Below, piece after piece: positions 26,041 to 35,815 of a DNA stretch of 64,000 bases (within the stretch, counting starts at the first letter, position 1; every line of letters begins with the position of its first letter). The notes beneath the pieces are model-generated. The model was not told where the DNA came from and did no database searches. It saw nothing but the letters and a program-made list of their open reading frames with translations. The stretch spans positions 248,001-312,000 of the forward strand of contig CALAJN010000004.1 of NCBI GenBank assembly GCA_937922675.1. The letters run 5' to 3'. The stretch comes from an uncultured Granulosicoccaceae bacterium (GTDB taxonomy: Bacteria; Pseudomonadota; Gammaproteobacteria; Granulosicoccales; Granulosicoccaceae). The translations under genes were made by a program, and so were the position numbers.

Positions 26041-29000
26041 ATGATGTTGAATGAAAGTCACAAAAATGCGGATTCGAATACAGGGTCTGCTGCGGGCTCA
26101 ACGCGAGGCCCGAAGCGAGGCCCGAAGCGAGGCCTGAAGCCAGATACGCTCCCAGACTACGCCGAGCTCCATTGTGTCAGCAACTTCAGCTTTCTGAGGG
26201 GGGCATCACGGCCTGAGGAGTTGGTCGATACGGCCATCGAGAAGGGCTACACGGCTCTGGCCATCACGGATGAGTGCTCGCTGGCAGGCGTGGTGCGTGC
26301 CCACGGGCGTATTCGTGAGCATCGCGCTGAGGGCCACAAGGATTTGCACTTGATCATCGGTAGCGAGTTCGCCCTGGACGATGGGTTTCGTCTCGTTGTT
26401 CTTGCGCGCGATGGCAGAAGCTATTCGCGCTTGTGTCAGCTGATTACCACGTGTCGGCGGGCGGCTGACAAGGGCAGCTATGCCGTTGATACCGATGTCA
26501 TCGAGCAAGCAGGCCTTGAGGGCTGCTGTGTGTTGTTGGTGCCTCCTGCCCTGCCCTCTGAGCGTGCCAATCTGGAGAGTTGGTTTTGCTGGGTAAAGTC
26601 TCTTTCAGCGTCATCGGGCATTGCGCTTGAGCTGCACTTCGGGCTCTACGACAAGAGGCACTTGCACTGGCTGGCAGATGTGGGCTCGCGCCATGAGCTG
26701 CCTTTGGTCGCTGCAGGCGATGTTCACATGCATGCACGTCGCCGGCGTGCCTTGCAGGATGCGCTTGCCTGCATTCGGCATGGTGTCAGCCTGGACAAGG
26801 CCGGCAGGGCCTTGTTTGCCAACGGTGAGCGACACCTGAGAGACAGGCGCACGCTTGCCAGCCTGTATCCGCCTGAAGCTCTGGACAACGCAGTGGCCTT
26901 TGCGTCCTTGTGCACCTTTGATCTGGACGAGCTTGACTACCGTTACCCGCGAGAGGTAGTGCCGGATGGCATGAGTCCACCGCAACATTTATCCAACCTC
27001 ACCTACGAGGGAGCGCGCAGGCGTTGGCCAGATGGTCTGTCGAGCAAGATCAAGCGCCAGATCGAGCACGAGCTGCAACTCATCGCAGACATGCAGTACG
27101 AGTCCTACTTTCTGACCGTCCACGACATCGTGAACTTCGCGCGTGGTCGAGGAATTCTGTGCCAGGGACGAGGCTCTGCTGCCAACTCGGTTGTCTGTTT
27201 CTGTCTCGGCATTACCGAGGTGGATCCTGACAAGACGCGCTTGTTGTTCGAGCGTTTCATCTCGAAGGAGCGTAACGAGCCACCAGATATCGATATCGAC
27301 TTCGAGCACGAACGTCGTGAGGAAGTCATTCAATATCTGTATCAGCGCTATGGACGGCACAGGGCTGCATTGGCAGCCACGGTGATTACCTATCGCAAAC
27401 GCAGCGCTGTGCGTGATCTTGGCAAGACACTGGGACTTGCGGCCGAGCAGATTGATGTCTTGTCGCGCTCGCTCGCCTGGTGGGATGGTGTAGACATCAT
27501 TGGCGAGAAGCTCGCAGAGATGGGCTTTGATACCGAAAGCCCCTTGATGACACGGTTTTTGTATCTACTTGGGGAGATTCTCGGCTTCCCTCGGCATCTG
27601 TCGCAGCACGTCGGCGGTTTTGTCATTTCTGACCGTGACCTTTCCACTCTGGTGCCGGTAGAAAACGCATCAATGGCTGATCGCACCATCATCCAGTGGG
27701 ACAAGAATGATCTGGAGGAGCTGGGCTTGATGAAGGTCGATGTGCTCGCCCTTGGCATGTTGACCGCCATCTCGAAGTGTTTTGCCGCGATCAAGGGCTA
27801 CCGTGGCATCACCCACACCATGGCGACTCTACCGCAGGACGACAAGGCCACCTACGACATGATCTGCAAGGCTGACACCGTCGGTGTCTTTCAGATTGAG
27901 TCGCGTGCGCAGATGTCCATGCTGCCGCGCTTGAAGCCGCGCTGTTACTACGATCTGGTGATCGAGGTCTCCATCGTTCGTCCAGGACCGATACAAGGGG
28001 GCATGGTCAACCCCTACCTCAAGCGGCGTCAAGGAATAGAGCCTGTGGTCTACCCCAACAATGCCCTGAAAAGCGTATTGGAGAGAACGCTGGGAGTGCC
28101 AGTGTTCCAGGAACAGGTCATGGAAATCGCTATGGTCGCTGCCGGTTTCACTGCCGGTCAGGCTGATCAACTGCGCCGTTCGATGGCGGCCTGGCGTCGC
28201 AGCGGGCAGATCTCCACCTTCCATGACAAGGTGGTGGGCGGCATGATCAACAACGGCTATGAGCTGGAGTTTGCCGAGCGCATCTTCAAGCAGATCGAGG
28301 GTTTTGGTGAATATGGATTTCCGGAATCCCATGCGGCAAGCTTTGCCTTGCTGGTTTATGTGTCGTGCTGGCTCAAATGCCACGAACCAGCAGCCTTTCT
28401 GTGTGCGATGCTTAACAGTCAACCGCTCGGTTTCTACGACGTCTCCGAATTGCTGCAGGACGCAAGACGCCATGAGGTGGAGGTGCTCGCTGTCGACATC
28501 AATGCCAGCGACAGCGATCATGCGCTTGTACCTCCGGCGGCGTGTCGTGAGCGCGGTATCAGCTCAGCTGCCGCCGTGCCGCATGAGCTGCTCAAGGACA
28601 GCAAGCGCCATCAGCCGGCTGTGCAATTGGGATTGCGTCTGATCGGTGGTTTGAGTCGTGACAGCATCACTCGAATTCTCGCAGCTCGAGCAAAAGGTCC
28701 TTTCACCAGCGCTGACGATCTTGTGCGTCGCGCGGCGCTGGATACAAAAGATGCTCAGGCACTGGCAAGTTCTGGTGCACTGGTCTCTATCGCAGGTGAT
28801 CGGCATCGAGCGCAGTGGGAGCTGCTCGGTGTCGAGCGTCTGCCTGAATTGCTGCAGGATGCGGTGCGTGAGCCTGCTGCCGATACAGCCTTCGAGCTTC
28901 CGACACCGACAGAAGGTGAGGACATCGTTGCTGATTATCGAAGTCTGGGTCTGACTCTGGGTCGTCATCCTCTGGCCTTGTTACGTCCCAGGCTCAAGGC

Positions 29001-29328
29001 GCTGTCCTTGATGGACTCATTGAGCTGGGCTGAAGTGCCCGATCGTCACCCGGCAAGCCTTGCTGGTATCGTCAAGCTTCGCCAGCGACCGGGTAGTGCC
29101 AAGGGCGTGATGTTCATGACTCTTGAGGATGAGGGCGGGCCAATGAACGTGATCATCTGGACCTCGGTACTGGAGCGTCACCGCAAGCAAATCATCGGCA
29201 CCCAGCTTGTGGCGGTGCACGGGGTGACCCAGCGCGAGCAAGGCATCGCACACATCGTGGCAGAGCGTTTTGAGGATCTTTCCTGGATGCTGGGCAGTCT
29301 CACCGCCTCTGTTCGTAATTTTCATTGA
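26041..29328 (+). CDS. dnaE2: Error-prone DNA polymerase DnaE2
   Basis: 1095 residues. The PHP domain starts at YAELHCVSNFSFLRGAS. The palm carries the catalytic aspartates in EPPDIDIDFEHERREEV and LGLMKVDVLALGM. The C-terminus has an OB-fold (LAGIVKLRQRPGSAKGVMF). The order and the SFLRGAS motif are diagnostic of DnaE2 rather than replicative DnaE1. With ImuA and ImuB it performs SOS-induced translesion synthesis. The first 40 residues are an unusual basic extension with RGPK repeats. No Shine-Dalgarno sequence precedes the ATG, so a later start is possible. Confidence 0.95.
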   Translation: MMLNESHKNADSNTGSAAGSTRGPKRGPKRGLKPDTLPDYAELHCVSNFSFLRGASRPEELVDTAIEKGYTALAITDECSLAGVVRAHGRIREHRAEGHKDLHLIIGSEFALDDGFRLVVLARDGRSYSRLCQLITTCRRAADKGSYAVDTDVIEQAGLEGCCVLLVPPALPSERANLESWFCWVKSLSASSGIALELHFGLYDKRHLHWLADVGSRHELPLVAAGDVHMHARRRRALQDALACIRHGVSLDKAGRALFANGERHLRDRRTLASLYPPEALDNAVAFASLCTFDLDELDYRYPREVVPDGMSPPQHLSNLTYEGARRRWPDGLSSKIKRQIEHELQLIADMQYESYFLTVHDIVNFARGRGILCQGRGSAANSVVCFCLGITEVDPDKTRLLFERFISKERNEPPDIDIDFEHERREEVIQYLYQRYGRHRAALAATVITYRKRSAVRDLGKTLGLAAEQIDVLSRSLAWWDGVDIIGEKLAEMGFDTESPLMTRFLYLLGEILGFPRHLSQHVGGFVISDRDLSTLVPVENASMADRTIIQWDKNDLEELGLMKVDVLALGMLTAISKCFAAIKGYRGITHTMATLPQDDKATYDMICKADTVGVFQIESRAQMSMLPRLKPRCYYDLVIEVSIVRPGPIQGGMVNPYLKRRQGIEPVVYPNNALKSVLERTLGVPVFQEQVMEIAMVAAGFTAGQADQLRRSMAAWRRSGQISTFHDKVVGGMINNGYELEFAERIFKQIEGFGEYGFPESHAASFALLVYVSCWLKCHEPAAFLCAMLNSQPLGFYDVSELLQDARRHEVEVLAVDINASDSDHALVPPAACRERGISSAAAVPHELLKDSKRHQPAVQLGLRLIGGLSRDSITRILAARAKGPFTSADDLVRRAALDTKDAQALASSGALVSIAGDRHRAQWELLGVERLPELLQDAVREPAADTAFELPTPTEGEDIVADYRSLGLTLGRHPLALLRPRLKALSLMDSLSWAEVPDRHPASLAGIVKLRQRPGSAKGVMFMTLEDEGGPMNVIIWTSVLERHRKQIIGTQLVAVHGVTQREQGIAHIVAERFEDLSWMLGSLTASVRNFH
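26105..26140 (+). repeat. 12-bp tandem repeat at the 5' end of dnaE2
   Basis: Three copies of GAGGCCCGAAGC (third copy with one C-to-T change) encode the R-G-P-K repeats in the basic N-terminal extension of DnaE2, upstream of the conserved PHP domain. Confidence 0.75.
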
Positions 29329-29525
29329 CGCCTTTCGCCAATGCCTTTCCTTGAACACGACCAACAGGTAACACCGCTGCCTGTTTGAGCCGCGCTACAT
29401 CGGAGTTGACCGCCACATCAGCTGCTCCGTGTAACCCCTGTGCTATCAAGGCTTGCGATGCTGCGACGACATTGCTAGACAAGCAAGAGAAGTATTTGCA
29501 CACAAAACCTCATGGGGCACACAGC

Positions 29526-30218
29526 GTGAAGCAACTGGACGTCAGTATCGTAAAACGCTGGGTCACCGCTTCTTCGGTGCCAGTGAGCTCGCCGGAAGCC
29601 ATTGGTATTCCCTGTCCCCACTGCTCCGAGAAAGTCACATTGACGATGCGCAGCCGATCCTATGATCAGCCGCGCGGCACCTTGTCTTGCTCGGCCCGGT
29701 GCCCGGCGTGCAACAACCACGTACATTTCTGGCTGACCGATCTGGTCAGCGGGGAAGCTCAGACCAATGCACAGATCTTCATGCGGCCATCACCTGAAGA
29801 CTCATGCTTGTCGATGAAGGCGCTCGAAGGGCAAATTCCTGATCCTGTATTGCGTGCGTTGAATTCTGCTACTGATTCCTACCGTGCGGGCAATCTCGTG
29901 GCAGCCACCGTGTTGTGCAGGCGCGGCCTCGAGGACCTGATGAAATACCGTCTGCCTGCCGATAGTCGACAAGGGGATCTGATCGATGCGATCAATTCCG
30001 TGGGCGAGAGCATGGAATTTTCCAAGCCACTCACTGAGCTGGCGGCAGCCCTGTCCGGTGGCTCGGATCTTGAAAAACTCTGCAACATGGAAATCGATCC
30101 AGATGCGCAATCAGCCGCAGCACTGATCGAACTGATGCACTCGTTGATCATGTACCTCTACGTGCTACCTGAAAAGCTTGAAAACCTCGAAGCACAATTT
30201 CAGCGTTCAGCGGCTTGA
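29526..30218 (+). CDS. DUF4145 domain protein with N-terminal zinc-ribbon cysteines
   Basis: About 230 residues. Near the N-terminus two CxxC pairs (PCPHCSEK and RCPACNNH), spaced by about 30 residues, suggest a zinc ribbon. The second half (SYRAGNLVAATVLCRRGLED) is the core helix of DUF4145 domains, which often occur in defence or restriction-associated proteins and as stand-alone proteins. The GTG at 29526 is the best start. The frame is open further upstream, but those residues look non-coding. Its 3' end overlaps convergent recX by 19 bases. Function unknown. Confidence 0.7.
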   Translation: MKQLDVSIVKRWVTASSVPVSSPEAIGIPCPHCSEKVTLTMRSRSYDQPRGTLSCSARCPACNNHVHFWLTDLVSGEAQTNAQIFMRPSPEDSCLSMKALEGQIPDPVLRALNSATDSYRAGNLVAATVLCRRGLEDLMKYRLPADSRQGDLIDAINSVGESMEFSKPLTELAAALSGGSDLEKLCNMEIDPDAQSAAALIELMHSLIMYLYVLPEKLENLEAQFQRSAA

Positions 30219-30706
30219 CGCACCTGCTTTACCGCCGACAAGGCGTCCGTTGTTGAAAAGCCCCGCGTTTGCAAAAAGCGCGCAACACGCCCGCGGGTCC
30301 GATCGTCCTGCGCAAGTAAATCATCTGGTGTGAACTTGCGCTCGAGCGCCTCGGCGGCAATGTCTTGCCACTCCGTGCCCGAGCCCACGGGGGCCGCTAT
30401 CGCCACGCTGATCACGTGACTGTCGACACCACGTTCGGCCAGCTTGGCACGAATGGACAGTGGCCCATAGCCGGACGCCGCCCGCTGCTCTGCGTAGCGC
30501 GATGCAAAACGTTCATCGTCCAGATACTTCAGGGACTCGAGCTTATCCAGTGTCGCGTCACATAGCTCCGCTTCAAAGTCGCGCTTGAGCAGCTTGCGCC
30601 TGAGCTCTAGACGGGAATGATCGCGCGGACCGAGCAATTTGACAGCGGTCGCGTAGGCACGGCGTGCTTGTGCCTCGGCGTCTTCGATGTCGGCAGAGCC
30701 TTCCAT
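30200..30706 (-). CDS. recX: RecX, regulator of RecA
   Basis: 168 residues made of three-helix RecX repeats. Recognisable are ALKLL-type RDHSRLELRRKLLKRDF, LDDERFASRYAEQRA and GPLSIRAKLAERGVD. RecX binds RecA filaments and limits their extension. The ATG at 30706 is preceded by AGAGG at a good distance. It lies 77 bases downstream of recA on the same strand, the standard recA-recX arrangement, and would be SOS-induced by readthrough from the recA promoter. Confidence 0.92.
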   Translation of the reverse strand: MEGSADIEDAEAQARRAYATAVKLLGPRDHSRLELRRKLLKRDFEAELCDATLDKLESLKYLDDERFASRYAEQRAASGYGPLSIRAKLAERGVDSHVISVAIAAPVGSGTEWQDIAAEALERKFTPDDLLAQDDRTRGRVARFLQTRGFSTTDALSAVKQVRQAAER

Positions 30707-30771
30707 GCTTGACCTCTTCATGTGCGATAACGGGAACCCTGACAAGGGCAAACCACACCGCGCTTGATACC

Positions 30772-30789
30772 GCCTGACAAGCGTCAGGC
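30772..30789 (-). terminator. Short hairpin at the recA stop codon
   Basis: A 7-bp perfect stem (GCCTGAC/GTCAGGC, 4-base loop) overlaps the recA stop. Without a T tract it may only partly end transcription, which would keep RecX levels well below RecA as in other bacteria. Confidence 0.4.
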
Positions 30790-31827
30790 TTCCTCAGCCT
30801 CCAGTGCGTCCTCTTCCTCGGCCTCCTCGGCCACAGGTTTGGTCAACAGCATTGCACGCAGATTGTTGTCGATTTCATCAGCGGTATCCGGATTCTCCTT
30901 GAGCCAGGTACGCACGTTCTCCTTACCCTGCCCTATACGGTCTCCCTGATAGCTGTACCAGGCACCAGCCTTGTCGATAAGGTTGTTCTGTACGCCCAGA
31001 TCGATCAGCTCGCCCTCACGAGAACTGCCCTCCCCGTACAGAATCTCGAACTCGGTTTGACGAAATGGCGGAGCCATCTTGTTCTTGACTACCTTGACGC
31101 GCGTTTCGTTGCCGATGATCTCATCGGCACGTTTGATTGCGCCGATGCGACGGATGTCCAGACGCACCGAGGAGTAGAACTTGAGCGCGTTACCACCGGT
31201 TGTGGTCTCCGGACTGCCGAACATGACGCCGATCTTCATACGGATCTGGTTGATGAAGATCACCAGCGTATTGGTGCGCTTGATGTTGCCTGTGAGCTTG
31301 CGCAAGGCCTGGCTCATCAGGCGCGCGTGCAGACCGACGTGACTATCGCCCATGTCGCCTTCAATTTCTGCCTTGGGCGTCAAGGCGGCCACCGAGTCAA
31401 CGACGATGATATCGACAGCGCTTGAACGCACCAGCATGTCGGTGATTTCCAGTGCCTGGTCCCCGGTGTCGGGCTGGGAGATCAGAAGATCGTCCACATT
31501 GACGCCCAGCTTTTTGGCATATTCCGGGTCGAGTGCGTGCTCGGCATCGACAAAGGCCGCAGTGCCCCCTGCCTTCTGGCAGGCCGCGATTACCTGCAGT
31601 GTCATGGTGGTCTTGCCCGAGGATTCCGGGCCGTAGATCTCGCAGATGCGTCCGCGCGGCAGGCCGCCGATGCCCAGTGCGATATCCAGACCTAGACAGC
31701 CCGTCGATATGACCTCTATATCGCGCCGGGTGGTGTCATCCCCCATGCGCATGATTGCGCCCTTGCCGAATTGTTTCTCGATCTGGCCGAGTGCGGCAGA
31801 AAGCGCCTTTTTGCGATTGTCGTCCAC
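30784..31827 (-). CDS. recA: RecA recombinase
   Basis: 347 residues. The start is the GTG giving [20 protein letters not shown], the canonical N-terminus, with GGAG eight bases upstream. A longer frame adds a non-homologous extension. Walker A is GPESSGKTT. The MRMGD segment, L1 and L2 DNA-binding loops ([32 protein letters not shown]) and an acidic C-terminal tail are intact. Directs homologous recombination and LexA self-cleavage. An exact LexA box lies upstream at 31961-31976. Confidence 0.98.
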   Translation of the reverse strand: MDDNRKKALSAALGQIEKQFGKGAIMRMGDDTTRRDIEVISTGCLGLDIALGIGGLPRGRICEIYGPESSGKTTMTLQVIAACQKAGGTAAFVDAEHALDPEYAKKLGVNVDDLLISQPDTGDQALEITDMLVRSSAVDIIVVDSVAALTPKAEIEGDMGDSHVGLHARLMSQALRKLTGNIKRTNTLVIFINQIRMKIGVMFGSPETTTGGNALKFYSSVRLDIRRIGAIKRADEIIGNETRVKVVKNKMAPPFRQTEFEILYGEGSSREGELIDLGVQNNLIDKAGAWYSYQGDRIGQGKENVRTWLKENPDTADEIDNNLRAMLLTKPVAEEAEEEDALEAEEA

Positions 31828-31960
31828 TGTGAGTGCTCCGTTGCGTGTTCGAAACGGTGGGGCATCCCATGCCAATTCACAACGAAGGAGCCGCTGCGAT
31901 CACCGCTGGGTGCAGTTTCTCACGCGAAGGCGAAAAAGGGGGCGAATCGATGAAAAAAGA

Positions 31961-31976
31961 CTGTAAACAGTTACAG
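31961..31976 (-). promoter_or_regulatory. LexA box (SOS operator) of recA
   Basis: CTGTAAACAGTTACAG matches CTGT-N8-ACAG exactly. It sits about 135 bases before the recA GTG. On the minus strand a TATAAC hexamer, a candidate -10, overlaps its upstream edge by one base. I could not find a convincing -35. Confidence 0.88.
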
Positions 31977-32112
31977 TTATAGCCAGGTTTGAAACAGGCA
32001 GCCTTTGAAGTACAGCGGGCTCGCCCAAGACTGCCTCAAACTTGGTCCACGTCCCGCATGGCGGGTCCGCGCACGTCGCGCCCAGGGCGTAGCCTGTGAT
32101 CCGAGCGTGTCG

Positions 32113-32496
32113 CTAGCCGCCATTGTTTTCAAGACAGCCCTCCAGGGAGCCTGCTTCCAACTGTTCGCGTTGTTCACAGAGGGTCTCAAGCTCTGCTTGC
32201 ACCTCGGCCTCGCGTGCCTGTGCTTTCTCCAACGCCTCAGTCACCGACTCGGCCTTGCGCGCTGTCAGCTCCCGGTTCTCGATCACGGTGTCCAGTGCCG
32301 CTTTTTGCTTAGCTATGTAGGCCTCAAGCTCTTCGAGCGACATTTCTGTGCTCGTATCCGACTGCGCCGCGGCGTGCGCACCGAATGCCAGCATTGCGGC
32401 ACAGGTCAGAGTACGCATCAGCGGCAGACTGCCGACGCTTCCAGTGGCAGTTCTGGCGGCGGTTTGTGGGGTGACTCGGGGGGCGGCAAGCTTCAT
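32113..32496 (-). CDS. Small exported coiled-coil protein, unknown function
   Basis: 127 residues from this start, 12 bases after pncC. A hydrophobic signal (MRTLTCAAMLAFGAHAAAQ) begins at residue 27, so the ATG at 32418 may be the true start. The mature part is a charged coiled coil (LEELEAYIAKQKAALDTVIE and following) with two cysteines near the C-terminus that could form a disulfide. No family recognised. Same strand as pncC and recA, but the LexA box and a 285-base gap separate it from recA. Confidence 0.65.
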   Translation of the reverse strand: MKLAAPRVTPQTAARTATGSVGSLPLMRTLTCAAMLAFGAHAAAQSDTSTEMSLEELEAYIAKQKAALDTVIENRELTARKAESVTEALEKAQAREAEVQAELETLCEQREQLEAGSLEGCLENNGG

Positions 32497-32507
32497 CGGG
32501 CAGGTAC

Positions 32508-33074
32508 CTAGGTAGAGGTGAGCTCCCTGAGCGTAGCAGTTAGTGCGGCAGATACCGCTTGATCTCGCACCTGCTGCCGGTCCCCTGAAAACGCATGGCG
32601 AGTGGCCTTTGCCACATTGTTGGGCGCGCACTCGGACGTGCTGCGCGACTCCGCAGTCGTGTCGTCGGCAGGCGTTGCCCCCTGCAGGCTCACGCAGATC
32701 CACACCGTACCGACCGGTTTGCCGGGCACGCCTCCGTCCGGTCCTGCGATACCGCTGATAGCGATAGCGACGTTGGCGCCAAACGCCTCGGCAGCGCCAG
32801 TGGCCATGGCAACAACGGTCTCTTCACTGACTGCGCCATGGGCATCAAGAGTGGCCTCAGGAACCGCCGTCAGCGATTGCTTGGCATGGTTGGCATAGGT
32901 CACAAAACTGCCATGGAACCAGTTGGAGCTGCCGGGTATCGCCGTCAGTGCCGCCGCAAACAATCCGCCGGTGCAGGATTCTGCCGCGGTGATTGTCCAG
33001 CCTCGTGCGAGCAGTTGCGCGCCCACCGCTGCTGCCAGGTCCTCGACAGTGTCGTGTTCGGTCTGTTGTGTCAT
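32508..33074 (-). CDS. pncC: Stand-alone CinA C-terminal domain, nicotinamide-nucleotide amidase
   Basis: 188 residues corresponding only to the CinA C-terminal domain. It contains [40 protein letters not shown] and [19 protein letters not shown]. It deamidates NMN to nicotinic acid mononucleotide in NAD recycling. The N-terminal MoCF-like domain of full CinA is absent. Linkage to recA is common. It is divergent from mutS with 69 bases between starts. Confidence 0.93.
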   Translation of the reverse strand: MTQQTEHDTVEDLAAAVGAQLLARGWTITAAESCTGGLFAAALTAIPGSSNWFHGSFVTYANHAKQSLTAVPEATLDAHGAVSEETVVAMATGAAEAFGANVAIAISGIAGPDGGVPGKPVGTVWICVSLQGATPADDTTAESRSTSECAPNNVAKATRHAFSGDRQQVRDQAVSAALTATLRELTST

Positions 33075-33143
33075 TGCCGTTTGCGTCCGCCAGTGTTGCC
33101 CGCTGTGCCCGCCACGGGCCTCAGGGTTAGTAGACTGCCCTAT

Positions 33144-35798
33144 ATGACAACGTCACACACCCCCATGATGCAGCAGTACCTCGGCATCAAGGCGGATCAT
33201 CCGGATACCCTCCTTTTTTATCGGATGGGAGACTTCTACGAGCTGTTCTACGAGGACGCGCGGCGAGCGGCCGAGCTGCTCGACATCACTCTGACCGCGC
33301 GTGGCAAGTCCGGTGGCGCACCGATTCCCATGGCCGGCATTCCCTATCACGCCGCCGACGGCTACCTTGCGCGTCTGGTCAAGCGTGGCGAGTCGGTCGC
33401 GATATGCGAGCAAACCGGTAGCACCAGCGAGAAGGGGCCGGTCAAGCGTGAGGTTGTACGGGTGGTCACCCCGGGGACCTTGACCGAGGAAAGCCTGCTT
33501 GGCGCCGGTGATGTCGCCTTGTTGGTGGCGGTTTGTGAAATGGCGGGTCGTTTTGGTATCGCATCACTGGACGCCGCCAGCGGAGATCTCGCGGTTGCCG
33601 AGCTCGATGATGCCGAGGCGCTAGCGGCCGAGATAGCCCGCCTCGCTCCGGCTGAGCTGCTCGTTCAGGATGGCAGTCAGTTGCACTCCACTCACGGTGG
33701 TCCTGACGCCGCTCGCGCGGTGCGTGCGCGAGCGCCGTGGTTGTTCGATCCGGAGTCAGCACGCCGCCTGGTGCTGGAGCACTTTGGCACGCGTAATCTT
33801 GAGGCCTTCGGTTGCGAGAACCTGCCACTGGCAACAACGGCTGCCTCGGTCGCCCTTGGCTATGCTCGCGAGACACAGGCCGGCAGACTGGATCAGGTGA
33901 CTTGCCTGCGTGTTGAGCACGCCGCAGACACGATTCAACTGGACCCGGGTACACGTCGGCATCTGGAAATCGTGGAAAGCCAGACAGGTGAGCGCGGACG
34001 AACCCTCTTCGACACCATGAACCGCACGGCCACACCGATGGGCGGTCGCCGCTTGCGGCAATGGTTGCAGAGACCCTTGCGTTCGCGTGCTGCCATTGAA
34101 GAGCGTCAGACGCGCGTAGCCGGCCTGATAGAGGATGAATTGTGTCGCAGGTTGCGAGAAACACTGGCCGGTATCAGTGATATCGAACGAATCCTGACAC
34201 GAATCAGATTGGAGTCGGTGTCACCGCGTGAGCTTGACAGGTTGCGTGCCAGTCTTGCGTTATTTCCAGAGCTGCCACAGATTGCCACAGCCGGCGATGC
34301 TGCCCTGATCGACCTGCTCTCCCCGCTCACGCTCGAGTCACCGGTACGCGCCGAGATTGCAGCGGCGATCAATGAGAATCCGCCGACGGTGTTGCGTGAT
34401 GGTGGGGTCATTGCCGCAGGCTTTGATGCAGAGCTTGACGAGCTGCGTGCCCTGGGTACTGATGCCACTGATTTTCTCGAGGCGTTCGAAGAGCGCGAGC
34501 GTCAGACCAGCGGGATCTCAAGTCTCAAGGTAGGCTACAACCGGGTACACGGATTCTACATAGAGACATCGCGTAGCCAGTCCCCTGCTCCTCACTGGAT
34601 AAGGCGTCAGACACTCAAGGGTACCGAGCGCTACATCACGCCTGAGCTCAAGGAGCATGAGGATCGTGTACTCGGTTCGCGCGAGAAGTCCCTGGCTCGC
34701 GAGCGCGCCTTGTACCTTGAGTTTGTACGTTCCCTGGCGCCTCAACTGGATACGCTTGCAAGCTTGTGCGATGCGGTAACAGAGCTCGACACGCTTGCAA
34801 GTCTTGCGTGCGCCGCCATTGATCTTGATTGGCACCGGCCCGGTTTATCGTCAAGTCCCGGGATTGCCATCGAGGAAGGTCGGCACCCGGTGATCGAAAC
34901 CTTGCTCGACGATCCCTTTGTGGCCAATCCGCTCGCGCTGGATGATCAACACCGAATGCTGCTGGTGACAGGCCCCAACATGGGCGGTAAATCCACCTTC
35001 ATGCGTCAGTGTGCGTTGATTGTATTGCTGGCCTACACCGGTAGCTGGGTCCCTGCTCAGTCGGCACTTGTTGGACCGGTGGATCGCATCTTTACCCGCA
35101 TCGGAGCCTCTGATGATCTGGCACGCGGGCAATCCACTTTCATGGTGGAGATGACAGAGGCTGCATTGATCTTGCGCAACGCAACAGAAAACAGTCTGGT
35201 GCTTATGGATGAGGTGGGACGCGGCACCAGTACCTGGGATGGACTTGCACTGGCCTGGGCCTGTGCCGATCACCTCGCTCGTATCAATCGTTCATGGTGC
35301 TTGTTCGCTACGCACTACTTCGAGCTCACACGACTTGCCGATGAGCGCGCTGGTGTAGACAACGTGCATCTTGACGCCGTAGAACATGAGGGTCGTATTG
35401 TGTTCATGCACCGCATCAAGGCGGGCTCCACAGACAGAAGCTATGGCTTGCAAGTGGCAGCACTCGCAGGCCTGCCTGCCGAGGCACTCGACACCGCGCG
35501 CCAGCGTTTGCAACTGCTCGAGGGGAGCGCTGGTGAGCTCGACGCTGATGTCGGCGGCAAACCGGGCGTCAAGGGCCGCGATGGGGTTTTGACACCTGCC
35601 ACTGGCACGTCAGGTACCCGCATTCCTGATCGAGTCGCAGACACGTCCACTACCAAAGCGTCTGTCTCTCAGCTCGATCTTTTCTCCAACCAGTTCGCAT
35701 TGGAGAAATACATCAGCGCATTGGACCCTGACAGCACCAGCCCGCGCGAGGCGCTTGATCATCTCTATGAACTGGCGCGCCTCGCCAGCGCGGGTTAA
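33144..35798 (+). CDS. mutS: DNA mismatch repair protein MutS
   Basis: 884 residues. The mismatch-reading motif is [15 protein letters not shown]. The ATPase has Walker [15 protein letters not shown] and the signature [14 protein letters not shown]. The C-terminal region includes QLDLF, a sliding-clamp motif, and the dimerisation helix ([16 protein letters not shown]). It recognises mismatches and recruits MutL. The ATG at 33144 matches the conserved N-terminus. An upstream-open frame is non-homologous. nadK follows after 17 bases. Confidence 0.97.
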   Translation: MTTSHTPMMQQYLGIKADHPDTLLFYRMGDFYELFYEDARRAAELLDITLTARGKSGGAPIPMAGIPYHAADGYLARLVKRGESVAICEQTGSTSEKGPVKREVVRVVTPGTLTEESLLGAGDVALLVAVCEMAGRFGIASLDAASGDLAVAELDDAEALAAEIARLAPAELLVQDGSQLHSTHGGPDAARAVRARAPWLFDPESARRLVLEHFGTRNLEAFGCENLPLATTAASVALGYARETQAGRLDQVTCLRVEHAADTIQLDPGTRRHLEIVESQTGERGRTLFDTMNRTATPMGGRRLRQWLQRPLRSRAAIEERQTRVAGLIEDELCRRLRETLAGISDIERILTRIRLESVSPRELDRLRASLALFPELPQIATAGDAALIDLLSPLTLESPVRAEIAAAINENPPTVLRDGGVIAAGFDAELDELRALGTDATDFLEAFEERERQTSGISSLKVGYNRVHGFYIETSRSQSPAPHWIRRQTLKGTERYITPELKEHEDRVLGSREKSLARERALYLEFVRSLAPQLDTLASLCDAVTELDTLASLACAAIDLDWHRPGLSSSPGIAIEEGRHPVIETLLDDPFVANPLALDDQHRMLLVTGPNMGGKSTFMRQCALIVLLAYTGSWVPAQSALVGPVDRIFTRIGASDDLARGQSTFMVEMTEAALILRNATENSLVLMDEVGRGTSTWDGLALAWACADHLARINRSWCLFATHYFELTRLADERAGVDNVHLDAVEHEGRIVFMHRIKAGSTDRSYGLQVAALAGLPAEALDTARQRLQLLEGSAGELDADVGGKPGVKGRDGVLTPATGTSGTRIPDRVADTSTTKASVSQLDLFSNQFALEKYISALDPDSTSPREALDHLYELARLASAG

Positions 35799-35815
35799 CG
35801 TGATAACGTACTCCG

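Noticed and set aside
27829-28521. 230-codon minus-strand frame inside dnaE2
   Set aside because: DnaE2 is continuous and conserved here; the antisense frame has no motif or ribosome site.
32595-33143. Upstream extension of the mutS frame by 183 codons
   Set aside because: The extension is antisense to pncC and not homologous to MutS; the conserved N-terminus starts at 33144.
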